Of a stretch of 64,000 nt of DNA, positions 33,901 to 40,576 are shown piece by piece (within the stretch, counting starts at the first letter, position 1; each line of letters opens with the position of its first letter). The stretch is from Drancourtella massiliensis (GTDB taxonomy: Bacteria; Bacillota; Clostridia; Lachnospirales; Lachnospiraceae). A program made the position numbers and the translations under genes. The stretch is from contig NZ_JACJKH010000001.1 in the NCBI RefSeq assembly GCF_016900655.1, positions 154,668-218,667 on the forward strand, in the 5' to 3' direction. A model generated the notes under the pieces. The model searched no databases and was not told the origin of the DNA. It saw only the letters and a list, made by a program, of their open reading frames with translations.

Positions 33901-35729
33901 TGTACTATTTTGATAAGTCAAGTGGAAAGAGACTTTACGGTAAACTGGAAATTGAAGATCAAAGATGGTATTTTAATCCTCAAACAGGAATAAATGAATA
34001 TGGCTTGATTCAGAAACTAGAAGGTATCTATTATTATGAGCCAAATGGTGGAAATCATAAGGGATGGCTTTTTGAAAATGGATCCGTTTACTATTTTGAT
34101 CAGAATGGTCGAGCTTTAACTGGAATACAAATGATAGATGGTAGTAATTATGTATTTGATGTATCTGGAAAGCTTTGTAAGGGATTTGTTTCTATAAATG
34201 GAGTAAATCATGGCTTTAATATGCAGACTGGAAAAGAGATGAAAGGACTTCAATATATTAATGGAGAACTTTTTTATTTTGATCCAGAATCTGGGATTAT
34301 GCAGACCGGATTAAAAGAGATTGGAGATAAATTATATTTCTTTAATCTAGAGACAGGAGCTGCATATAATGGATTTTTAAATATAAATGGGAATATTTAT
34401 TATTTTGGAGAAACAAAAATAGCAATAGGTGGCTTTACGATTATTGATAATAAGTCTTATTATTTTGATGAACAAAGTATGGTTATGAAACAAGGCTTTT
34501 TTTCTGTCAACGGAAAAACTTATTTTGGTGATCTGAAAGGAGTGCGAAAAGGCTTACAGAAAATAGGGACAGAGTACTATTTGTTTGATGAAAAGACTGG
34601 CATAATGTTAAAAGGTATTCGGCAGATAGATGGAAAAGAGTACTTTTTTAATGAAGCTTCAGGAAAACGTGAAACTGGTTTTCAGACTATCGATGGGAAA
34701 CTGTACTATTTTAGTCCTCAGACTGGAGAACGATTAGAGGGACTTCAGGATATTGAGGGAAAAACCTACTATTTCCAGGCATCTACAGGTGCCGCATATA
34801 AAGGGTTTATTGAAATCGGAGATCGTGAGTATTATTTCGATCCTGAAAATTTTGAAAGAAGACTGGGATTTGTAGACACAGAGTTATATACGTACTATCT
34901 CACTGAGTGGGGAAGAGCCGAAGGATTACAAGAAATTAATGGTAAAAAATATTATTTTTATCCATCTAATGGGATTATGCATAAGGGTTATATTTCCATT
35001 GATAATAATAAATTTTATTTCGATGATTCTTCTGGAGAGAATATGATAGGGGTATTTCAGGTACAAACAGGACAAACTTTCTTTTTTAATGGAGATGGAG
35101 ATATTCTATATGGATTACAAAAATATAATGGGAAACAGCTATATTTTGATGAAACTACAGGAAATTTGTATAGAGGTTTAAGATCCTTTGGAAAGAAATT
35201 GTATTACTTTGATGGCATAGAAGGAATGGTTGTTAATGGAACTAGATTAATTGAAGGTGTGCAGTATACTTTTGATGAAACTGGAGAAGGAAAAGTTGTA
35301 GTAAAAAGTGATAACCTAACTTCTGTCATGATTAATGAAGCAATGAAATATTTGGGAGAACCTTACGCATATGATCCAACACAGGGAATGGATTGCAGTC
35401 AATTAATTTCCAACATACTCAATTCTGTAGGAATAGAATTGGAGGCATGGGCGGAAAAGCAAGCTGAATACTTTAGACAAACGGGAGAATTTCCTGTTTA
35501 TACAGATATTTCCAATCTTCAAGCAGGCGATCTTTTATATTATACGCAACCATTATGTGGTGATGACAACTGTGAGTTTACAAATGAAATACATCACGTT
35601 GCTTTTTATATGGGGGATGGAATTGTTGTAGAAGCATCCATAAAAGAAGGAATTGTTGTACATCAAATGGAATTATCCGATATGAAAATTATTAATATGG
35701 TCGTACGAATTGCTGATTCTTTTGAGTGA
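30906..35729 (+). CDS. Giant secreted cell-wall-binding repeat protein with C-terminal NlpC/P60 peptidase
   Basis: 1607 residues. A signal peptide (about 1-27, ending ANALA) is followed by some 1,430 residues of degenerate ~20-residue choline-binding/glucan-binding-like repeats of the form G-x-x-x-I-x-G-K-x-YYF-D-x-x-T-G-x-x-x-x-G. From about 1467 comes an NlpC/P60 domain with catalytic C1497 (GMDCSQLISN) and histidine at 1563/1564 (EIHHVAFYMGDG). NlpC/P60 enzymes cut peptide bonds in peptidoglycan; the repeats would hold the protein on wall glycan or polymer. It is translationally coupled to the WecF-like gene (ATGA), with AAAGGAG upstream, so it belongs to the polysaccharide operon. AT-rich. 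Whether the repeats bind the polymer made by this cluster is unknown. Confidence 0.9.
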   Translation: MRRAVKPVLAFLFLNCLVTGIHANALANDTKIDSTIQAEITQGFINKNGNVYYQYEDGTFAKGLKEISGHTYYFNSAGVMQTGITIIDGKRYYFNLDNGQQEWGLIDADNGYTYYFLQDGDVLKGLVRLQGEIYFFNETSGAAYSGWKIIDNQKYFFDSVTKKAYIGRHEVDGKWYYFNQDGIAQKNTFIEIDGKKYYYQSDGSEARGLKILDNKRYYFDPESGEMKSGLINPGNGYIYYFLPEGDVLKGLQKIEGEVYFFNTDTGSAMSDWRVVDGKKYYFDPVTKRALTGKSEVDGDIYLFDHEGVLQSYTFYDENGSSYYFGWDGKLVKGLKTISGKKYYFNLETGAAETGLISPGNRETYYFEGKDGAYSGWKIINDKEYYFYPESSEMARGLTNISGKRYYFSMDTGEKINGLIQLGSGYYIYILENGGFKTGLQRINEEVYFFNALTGVSMTGWQEINGQKYYFSPETKKAVTGEQQINNKLYFFNSLGIMQTGLQDIEGKKKAFDQDGSMVTGFWSDSENTYYFEDNTGEAYVGFLEKNGNKYYFDQDGKMVVGLQEIEGNLYLFDSKGIMKTGIYKQGDTTYYFDTATGEAITGFVTSEFGFTYYFDGTDGARKGYQIIDDKLYYFNTNGVMFTGFKRDNPNRAYYFDPVDGAAVTGFVPINNLTYYFYGKDGTKSGLQTIEGDKYYLSSSGTLMSGFKRVNNIAYYFDEKNKKASVGFISPGNGYTYYFDGNNGALKGLQKIGENWYAFDETSGTLQKGVWRQISSGKLYYLDPDSGIAVRNFVDYKGFRFFFDGENGALSGWQEIGGKKYNFRETGSMRLGFYPEGTKRFYLDPITGEVLEGIYSSGEYEYYFKLDGNVLKGLRTVNGTTYYFHEKSGTIQYGYAIINGKRYYFDKSTGEMVKGLKDINGNKFYFLPKGGTAENRAELEKALEEALTSQNGFFRLEGCTYYIKNNALLKGIQKIGESYYYFDFDNGVMLTGLRKVGDHLYYFDKSSGKRLYGKLEIEDQRWYFNPQTGINEYGLIQKLEGIYYYEPNGGNHKGWLFENGSVYYFDQNGRALTGIQMIDGSNYVFDVSGKLCKGFVSINGVNHGFNMQTGKEMKGLQYINGELFYFDPESGIMQTGLKEIGDKLYFFNLETGAAYNGFLNINGNIYYFGETKIAIGGFTIIDNKSYYFDEQSMVMKQGFFSVNGKTYFGDLKGVRKGLQKIGTEYYLFDEKTGIMLKGIRQIDGKEYFFNEASGKRETGFQTIDGKLYYFSPQTGERLEGLQDIEGKTYYFQASTGAAYKGFIEIGDREYYFDPENFERRLGFVDTELYTYYLTEWGRAEGLQEINGKKYYFYPSNGIMHKGYISIDNNKFYFDDSSGENMIGVFQVQTGQTFFFNGDGDILYGLQKYNGKQLYFDETTGNLYRGLRSFGKKLYYFDGIEGMVVNGTRLIEGVQYTFDETGEGKVVVKSDNLTSVMINEAMKYLGEPYAYDPTQGMDCSQLISNILNSVGIELEAWAEKQAEYFRQTGEFPVYTDISNLQAGDLLYYTQPLCGDDNCEFTNEIHHVAFYMGDGIVVEASIKEGIVVHQMELSDMKIINMVVRIADSFE

Positions 35730-35793
35730 TTAACTAGAAATAGAGAGCAAGGCTTCTAAATAGGAGATTCCAAAAGTTTGACCTGAAAATATA

Positions 35794-35850
35794 GATCCCG
35801 TAACATTTCACATATCCTGCAATACGTGAAATGTACGGGATCATTTTTTG
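35794..35850 (+). terminator. Intrinsic terminator at the end of the polysaccharide operon
   Basis: GATCCCGTAACATTTCAC pairs with GTGAAATGTACGGGATC (one bulge), loop about 16 nt, followed by ATTTTTTG on the plus strand. It stands 65 bp after the repeat protein and also faces the minus-strand cassette from the other side. Confidence 0.85.
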
Positions 35851-35920
35851 GGCATCTTTCTGCCACTCCAAAACTTCTTGGCAATATGGTGATAGTGTCA
35901 AGATTGCCACCAATTCCACA

Positions 35921-36130
35921 TCATTTTTCTTTATACTCATCCACAAGTTCTTCTGCCAGATACTCATCACTCATACAGTGCAGGTCAGATACTCCTTCGC
36001 TGATTAATCGGTAAATCTTTGAGTGGTAAAACAAGCATAGGGCATCATCTAAAGAAAGTTTTTCTTTTTCATCAAAACACTCGATAATTCTTGTGTATTT
36101 TTTTTGTAGTAAAACAGGATTTGCCGTCAA
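35921..36130 (-). CDS. Small protein of a DUF3791/DUF3990 cassette
   Basis: 69 residues (TANPVLLQKKYTRIIECFDE...SDEYLAEELVDEYKEK), mostly alpha-helical and acidic in character. It starts with TTG at 36130, overlapping the stop of the preceding DUF3990 pseudogene (TTGA), which shows translational coupling. Similar small proteins accompany DUF3791 and DUF3990 genes in Lachnospiraceae; the three-gene set looks like a toxin-antitoxin or nuclease-inhibitor type unit, but no function is established. This is the only intact member of the set here. Confidence 0.65.
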   Translation of the reverse strand: MTANPVLLQKKYTRIIECFDEKEKLSLDDALCLFYHSKIYRLISEGVSDLHCMSDEYLAEELVDEYKEK

Positions 36131-36418
36131 ATTTGTTCACTCCCTTCAAAGCGCAAATAAGATTCCAAGGCTTTCTGGGTCCGGAAACAAAGCTGCAAGT
36201 TAGGTTTTTCGAAACGTAATCTTCGTATCGCTTCTTCTTTATCAATCAGACGATCGAAGTAAAGCTCAATGGTATTGAAGTTTGAATTTCTCACACCATT
36301 TTACGGCCTGTTCGTAAATAGGAGTCAGATAAAAACCGCATCCAAAATCAACATTCTTTCTGGAATGCTCTAAATCCGGAGATTTAATTTCCAGATAGGA
36401 ACCGTGATATAAAATCAT
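36127..36418 (-). pseudogene. DUF3990-type gene with an internal deletion
   Basis: Translation from ATG 36418 gives MILYHGSYLEIKSPDLEHS, then VDFGCGFYLTPIYEQAVKWCEKFK, the typical N-terminus of DUF3990 proteins, and stops shortly after. In another frame from about 36285 the family C-terminus reads NFNTIELYFDRLIDKEEAI and then RFEKPNLQLCFRTQKALESY, ending at TGA 36127. The middle 50-70 codons expected in this family are missing and the junction is out of frame, so the gene is broken. DUF3990 proteins resemble ADP-ribosyltransferase folds (YHGS motif) and are often suspected toxins. ATG overlaps the stop of the upstream DUF3791 gene (ATGA). Confidence 0.75.
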
Positions 36419-36653
36419 ACTTTAATACCCCTTTCCCGCATTAAGCTGATAATATCATCAACAATGTAGTCTTTGCTCTGTGTATGCAGTATTTCATATT
36501 CTGGTATGATGTAGCTGGACAGGATATTGCTTTCTTCGGTTAGCATTTTATATATTTCTTCAGCGTTTTTTCAAGCCTGATTGCAATGTTTTCAATACAA
36601 AATACAGCAAATTCCAGCTGGTTTGTATTCGTGATTTTCGCCTCTTCTAACAT
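36415..36653 (-). pseudogene. DUF3791-type gene with a frameshift in an A run
   Basis: From ATG 36653 (site GGAGGGG) the frame reads MLEEAKITNTNQLEFAVFC and IENIAIRLEKTLKKYIKC, then a stop. In the next frame it continues AEEIYKMLTEESNILSSY, IIPEYEILHTQSKDYIVDD and ISLMRERGIKV, the normal DUF3791 C-terminus, to TGA 36415. One missing A in the AAAAAA run near 36565 explains the break. A sequencing error in that homopolymer is possible, but the next gene is independently broken by a deletion. Confidence 0.72.
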
Positions 36654-36713
36654 GGTGCTGCCCCTCCATTATTCATATTAAAAATGGGAACTGTCATCGT
36701 CTGATCCCGATGT

Positions 36714-37910
36714 CTATCTTCCCTTCAAAAATTTCTCGACAAATTCATCCACCGATTCCACCTTGGCTGCACCTTTATTCCAGATTTTCAGGGTGTCCAG
36801 ATTCTTTTCAGATAGAATCTGTTCCCTAATCTCAGAAGAGACCGGGCCCAGATCTTCCAGCACATCTAAAATGGACTCCGATCTTCCGGCCAGTAATCCA
36901 GCCGCCCGCCCTTCGGCCAATCCAGTAGCACGTCCCTCAGCATGTCCTTCAGCACGTCCTTCAGCCCGTCCTTCGGCTAATCCAGTAGCCCGTCCTTCAG
37001 CAAGGCCTTCCGCCATTCCGAGCTCACGTGCTTTCTTTCGTTCAGCCTGTACGTCATATGCTTCAAAATTTTCAAACAACATCGTAAAATCCCTCCGCTC
37101 AATCTGATCCGTGAACTCGCCAATTTCATCCTGCGGAACATTCAGGCGATGTAGAAACGCCGCAATAATTTTGGAAATCAGCTTTAAGAGTGATTCTGGA
37201 GAATTCTGGCTTATGTTGTCCAGATATTCTTCAGGAATTTCTTTCAGCTTATGAAATTCGGCAGAGCTGCGCAGTTTATCAATCAGCATGATCAAAGACA
37301 GTTCGTCCTGCTTGTCAATGAGCTCCTGATTTGAGAACTCGGAAAGAGGAACAACAATGTACTGAAAGCTTGGAATATGCATTCCAAGGAGATCGGAGAG
37401 AGCGGTCCGATCCTTAAAATCAAGAGAAGCCGTCCAGCGTTCAGTTCCATCATAAAATACAATGGGCAGTACAGGCGGATATCGGAACGCTTTGGTGGAT
37501 GTGATGCCCTCATGGATCTTTTCCATTTCAGACGCATAATCCGTCAAAATGTAGACGATATAGCGCAGAATGCGAAAAGACATATCAAAATCTACTTTCG
37601 TTTGATGTTCAATCAGGGCAATCACATACAGCGTATCGATATCGGAATTGCCTTTCAGATGAATTTTTTTGACGGAATCAGAGTCCCGCGCCTCCTGCAG
37701 GAGGGGAAGGAACTGCTCTGTGATATCTTCAATATCTTCCGGCTGTACATCTTTCAGCAATTCAATATCCGTGTAACCTCGTAGAAACTGAGCGCAGAGG
37801 ACAGGATCTCTGAATATCAGTTTTGCTCCGCTGTCCTTGATCTTGGTGTTTTTTACTGCGTCACGTGAAGTCGTATTTTTAGTAGTCTCTGTTCTGTCTG
37901 TTTTTTGCAT
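36714..37910 (-). CDS. Rpn-family recombination-promoting nuclease / PD-(D/E)XK protein
   Basis: 398 residues. The N-terminal domain (about 35-250) has the Rpn pattern DPVLCAQFLRGY, SDIDTLYVIALIEHQTKVD (E and QxK of the nuclease core) and LRYIVYILTDYASEM. A Met/Ala/Glu/Gly/Arg low-complexity tract of AEGRAEGRA units (about 293-342), then a short C-terminal helix bundle. Rpn proteins nick DNA and raise recombination in E. coli; the family is widespread in gut Firmicutes and is sometimes annotated as transposase. The tract is built on a 12-bp DNA repeat (36895-37015) and may vary in length. ATG 37910 with AGGAG upstream. Confidence 0.83.
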   Translation of the reverse strand: MQKTDRTETTKNTTSRDAVKNTKIKDSGAKLIFRDPVLCAQFLRGYTDIELLKDVQPEDIEDITEQFLPLLQEARDSDSVKKIHLKGNSDIDTLYVIALIEHQTKVDFDMSFRILRYIVYILTDYASEMEKIHEGITSTKAFRYPPVLPIVFYDGTERWTASLDFKDRTALSDLLGMHIPSFQYIVVPLSEFSNQELIDKQDELSLIMLIDKLRSSAEFHKLKEIPEEYLDNISQNSPESLLKLISKIIAAFLHRLNVPQDEIGEFTDQIERRDFTMLFENFEAYDVQAERKKARELGMAEGLAEGRATGLAEGRAEGRAEGHAEGRATGLAEGRAAGLLAGRSESILDVLEDLGPVSSEIREQILSEKNLDTLKIWNKGAAKVESVDEFVEKFLKGR

Positions 37911-38299
37911 AAAAGCACTCCTTTCGACTGGAAGGAGACCTGAAAAACAGACAGGAATCTTAAGAATATTGTAGCAATGAGCTGGGAGAAATTCAACATT
38001 TTCCGAACAGTTCTTCAGAATCTCCTGTGAAAAATAAACAATGAAAACGGTTGGCCGAACGGCCGGATTATTCCATCTAGGCAGAAGAGAAAACTTCCGC
38101 GAATAAATGTGAGGATAGTATAGGACATTTGAGTGTAAAATGCAAGAGAGGGAGGACAGTTTATCTAAAATCCCTTGAAAAATTCTCTGTTGTTTATAAA
38201 AAATGCTTTTGACGAATCGTTGTAATGTGTTAGACTTACATAAAACAGATGTCTTGCATATGGATATCAGATAACCAAAGAAACGAGGCGATTTTACAG
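37911..38299. other. Intergenic region between divergent Rpn and SWIM operons
   Basis: About 390 bp without a gene. It holds the ribosome site of the Rpn gene at its left end and a promoter-like pair (38209-38236) at its right end. No repeat, RNA gene or strong hairpin was recognised in between. Confidence 0.5.
38209..38236 (+). promoter_or_regulatory. Possible promoter of the 38300 / SWIM operon
   Basis: TTGACG (38209-38214), 16-bp spacer, TAGACT (38231-38236), about 64 bp before the start codon. Confidence 0.5.
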
Positions 38300-38749
38300 A
38301 TGGAAGAAATAGAATATGACTTGGAAGAATATGAAAAACAATACGAAAGAATCAGGAAAGACAATGAAGAACTTCTGGCTGTCTTTCGAGAGGATTTATC
38401 GAATTTAAAACCAGCAACCATTCGACGGCATCTTAGCAACGTGGACTTTTATATTAATGAATATCTGTTATACGAAGAACCGTTGTCATTTGATGAGGGA
38501 ATTTATAGAATAGATGATTTTCTTGGCTGGTTCTTTATCCGCAAATGCATGTGGTCTACACCTGCGTCAATCAAAAGTACAGCTGCAAGTATTAAGAAAT
38601 TTTACAAGAGTATGAAAGATCATGGGAAAATCGCTTCAGAAGCCTACGACTTTCTGTGCGATGAAATCAAAAATCATATGCCGGAATGGCAGGCGCTCTG
38701 TGAACAGTATAATGATTCGGAAGCAGAGAATCCGTTTTTCCTTTTTTAA
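38300..38749 (+). CDS. Uncharacterised helical protein, recombinase core-binding-like
   Basis: 149 residues, mostly charged helices. After an acidic start (MEEIEYDLEEYEKQYERI) comes LKPATIRRHLSNVDFYINEYLL...RIDDFLGWFFIRKCMWSTPASIKSTAASIKKFYKSM, which has the layout of the SAM-like core-binding domain of tyrosine recombinases, but no catalytic domain follows. ATG 38300 was chosen because the frame upstream (from 38249) has no ribosome site; the site for 38300 (CGAGGCG) is itself modest. Stop is 29 bp before the SWIM gene, so they form an operon. The role is not known; the recombinase likeness is only by pattern. Confidence 0.65.
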   Translation: MEEIEYDLEEYEKQYERIRKDNEELLAVFREDLSNLKPATIRRHLSNVDFYINEYLLYEEPLSFDEGIYRIDDFLGWFFIRKCMWSTPASIKSTAASIKKFYKSMKDHGKIASEAYDFLCDEIKNHMPEWQALCEQYNDSEAENPFFLF

Positions 38750-38778
38750 TCAAAAGAATGTACGGTAGGAGAAGAAAT

Positions 38779-40449
38779 ATGAATTGGAAAGAATTGTTCA
38801 GCTCCCGGATTTTGGACAGGGGCTTTGATTACTATCTGTGTAATGCGGTAAGTCATCTGGAGGTTTCAGAGGACTGTGTGACTGCCAAGGTGGCAGGCAC
38901 AGAAAATTATCAGGTGGAAATCTATTTTGACTATGATGAGATCGTAGATATGTATTGTTCCTGTCCATATGCGGAAGATGGAAATTACTGTAAACATATG
39001 GCGGCCGTTTTGTACGAGTGGACGGAAGGGGAGAATCAGGGGTTATATCCGGACCACACAAAGCAGGCTGGAAAGAAATCCGAAGAAAAGGAAGCGGTCC
39101 GGACATTGATCCGGGAAACAGATCCGGAGATCGTAACGGATTTTCTGGCAGATATTCTGATGAAGGACGAACATCTGCTTCTAAGTTTTCGGCGGACTGC
39201 AGGAGAGAACATATCGGAAACGGATATGCAGAGGTATTTGAGACAGGTTGATGAGATTGCGTACCGCTATTCGGGAAGAGGAGGCTTCATCAGCTACTAT
39301 GATGCGGACGGATTTATTTCAGAGCTGGAGCGGATGCTTGCGGATGATGTCAATGACATGCTGGATCAGAACAATTATATGTGTGCGTTCCGTCTGATGA
39401 ACCATATTTTCGAAACCCTTGGTGAAGTTGATATGGACGATTCCGCCGGTGGAACGGCCATGCTGGCAGAAGAGATTCATGATAACTGGATGAGACTTTT
39501 GGACCATGTCAGCAAACAGGAAAAGAAAGAGATGTTTGACTGGTTTGCTGCTCACTTAAACGGCTCTATGATCGACTATCTGGAAGAGTATATTTATCAG
39601 ATCTTCGTGAATGAATTTAAAGAGAAGGAATATCAGCATCTGAAAATTGAGTTTATGGAACAGAAAATTCAAAAAGCTTCTTCTCAGGAGAAATCATGGG
39701 ACAGAGATTATGAATTGGGACGCTGGGTGATTCCTTATCTGAATCTGCTAAAGAATCAAAAAGGTGGAAAAGAGAAGAGAGAATCCTTCTTCCGGCAATA
39801 TTGGGACAATTCTTCGGTGAGACGTTATTATATTGATCAGTGCATGAGAAAAAGAAAGTATGAAGAGGCACTTAAGGCGCTGGATGACAGTATTCGTTTA
39901 GATCAGAATTATCGGGGGCTGGTCAGCGATTACGAATATATGAAGAAAAATATTTATCGTATTCAGGGGAGGAAGCAGGAGTATGAAGCGCAGCTTTGGA
40001 AACTGGCGACAGAGATTTCGCCGGGGAATCTGGAACTGTTTAAAGAGGTAAAAAAGCTGTATTCGGAAGAAGAATGGATTTCAAAACGGGAAGAATTATT
40101 CAAAAAACTTCCTTCTTACGCACACATAGAACGGCTCTACAAGGAAGAAAAGCTCTACGACAGGCTTTTGAATTATGTGAAGAAGAGTGAGGGAATGTAT
40201 GCGCTGCAGGAATATGGCAGAATTCTTCAGAAAGAATATCCCGAAGAGATTTTGCAAAAGTATCGTACAGAAGTAGAGAAAATGGCAGTACGGACGAGTG
40301 ACAGGAAAACATATCAATATCTTGTAAGTCTGCTCCGTTCGATGAAAAAAATAAAAGGCGGTTCGAAGATGGTGGAAGAGATCGTTGATGACTGGCGCAG
40401 ACGTTACGGAAAAAGGCCGGCGATGATGGACGAGTTGCGGAAGCTTTGA
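38779..40449 (+). CDS. SWIM zinc-finger protein
   Basis: 556 residues. The SWIM motif CxCx(n)CxH is clear: C60, C62, C71 and H73 in MYCSCPYAEDGNYCKHMAAVLYEW. The rest is long and helical with a TPR-like C-terminal half (units near EEALKALDDSIRLDQNYRG and AHIERLYKEEKLYDRLLNYV). SWIM domains bind DNA or proteins; family members lie beside SNF2 helicases or stand alone, and none has a defined role in this group. Start ATG 38779, 8 bp after TAGGAGA; an earlier ATG (38758) overlaps that site. Co-transcribed with the small gene before it. Confidence 0.83.
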   Translation: MNWKELFSSRILDRGFDYYLCNAVSHLEVSEDCVTAKVAGTENYQVEIYFDYDEIVDMYCSCPYAEDGNYCKHMAAVLYEWTEGENQGLYPDHTKQAGKKSEEKEAVRTLIRETDPEIVTDFLADILMKDEHLLLSFRRTAGENISETDMQRYLRQVDEIAYRYSGRGGFISYYDADGFISELERMLADDVNDMLDQNNYMCAFRLMNHIFETLGEVDMDDSAGGTAMLAEEIHDNWMRLLDHVSKQEKKEMFDWFAAHLNGSMIDYLEEYIYQIFVNEFKEKEYQHLKIEFMEQKIQKASSQEKSWDRDYELGRWVIPYLNLLKNQKGGKEKRESFFRQYWDNSSVRRYYIDQCMRKRKYEEALKALDDSIRLDQNYRGLVSDYEYMKKNIYRIQGRKQEYEAQLWKLATEISPGNLELFKEVKKLYSEEEWISKREELFKKLPSYAHIERLYKEEKLYDRLLNYVKKSEGMYALQEYGRILQKEYPEEILQKYRTEVEKMAVRTSDRKTYQYLVSLLRSMKKIKGGSKMVEEIVDDWRRRYGKRPAMMDELRKL

Positions 40450-40492
40450 AATAGAAAACGATACTAGATGGCGGGAGTCAGCTCTAGGCAAA

Positions 40493-40547
40493 CAACCTCC
40501 AACGGTCAAAAGCAGTCTGCTTTCTGGCCATTGGAGGCTGTCTTTTT
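40493..40547 (+). terminator. Intrinsic terminator after the SWIM gene
   Basis: AACCTCCAACGGTCA pairs with TGGCCATTGGAGG (one mismatch), with an inner AAGCAG/CTGCTT stem, followed by CTGTCTTTTT. It lies between the convergent SWIM and PepX genes. Confidence 0.8.
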
Positions 40548-40576
40548 AATTCATCATATCATTTCCGTACTCTTAA

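Noticed and set aside
30906..35729. Glucosyltransferase (glucan sucrase), suggested by YG-type repeats
   Set aside because: No GH70 catalytic domain; the only enzyme domain is the C-terminal NlpC/P60 peptidase.
35734..35970. 78-residue frame on the minus strand overlapping the cassette's third gene
   Set aside because: It crosses the operon terminator and overlaps a better-supported frame with a coupled start.
36895..37030. CRISPR array, suggested by regular repeats
   Set aside because: The repeats are short, lie in frame inside the Rpn coding sequence and encode AEGRA units; there are no spacers.
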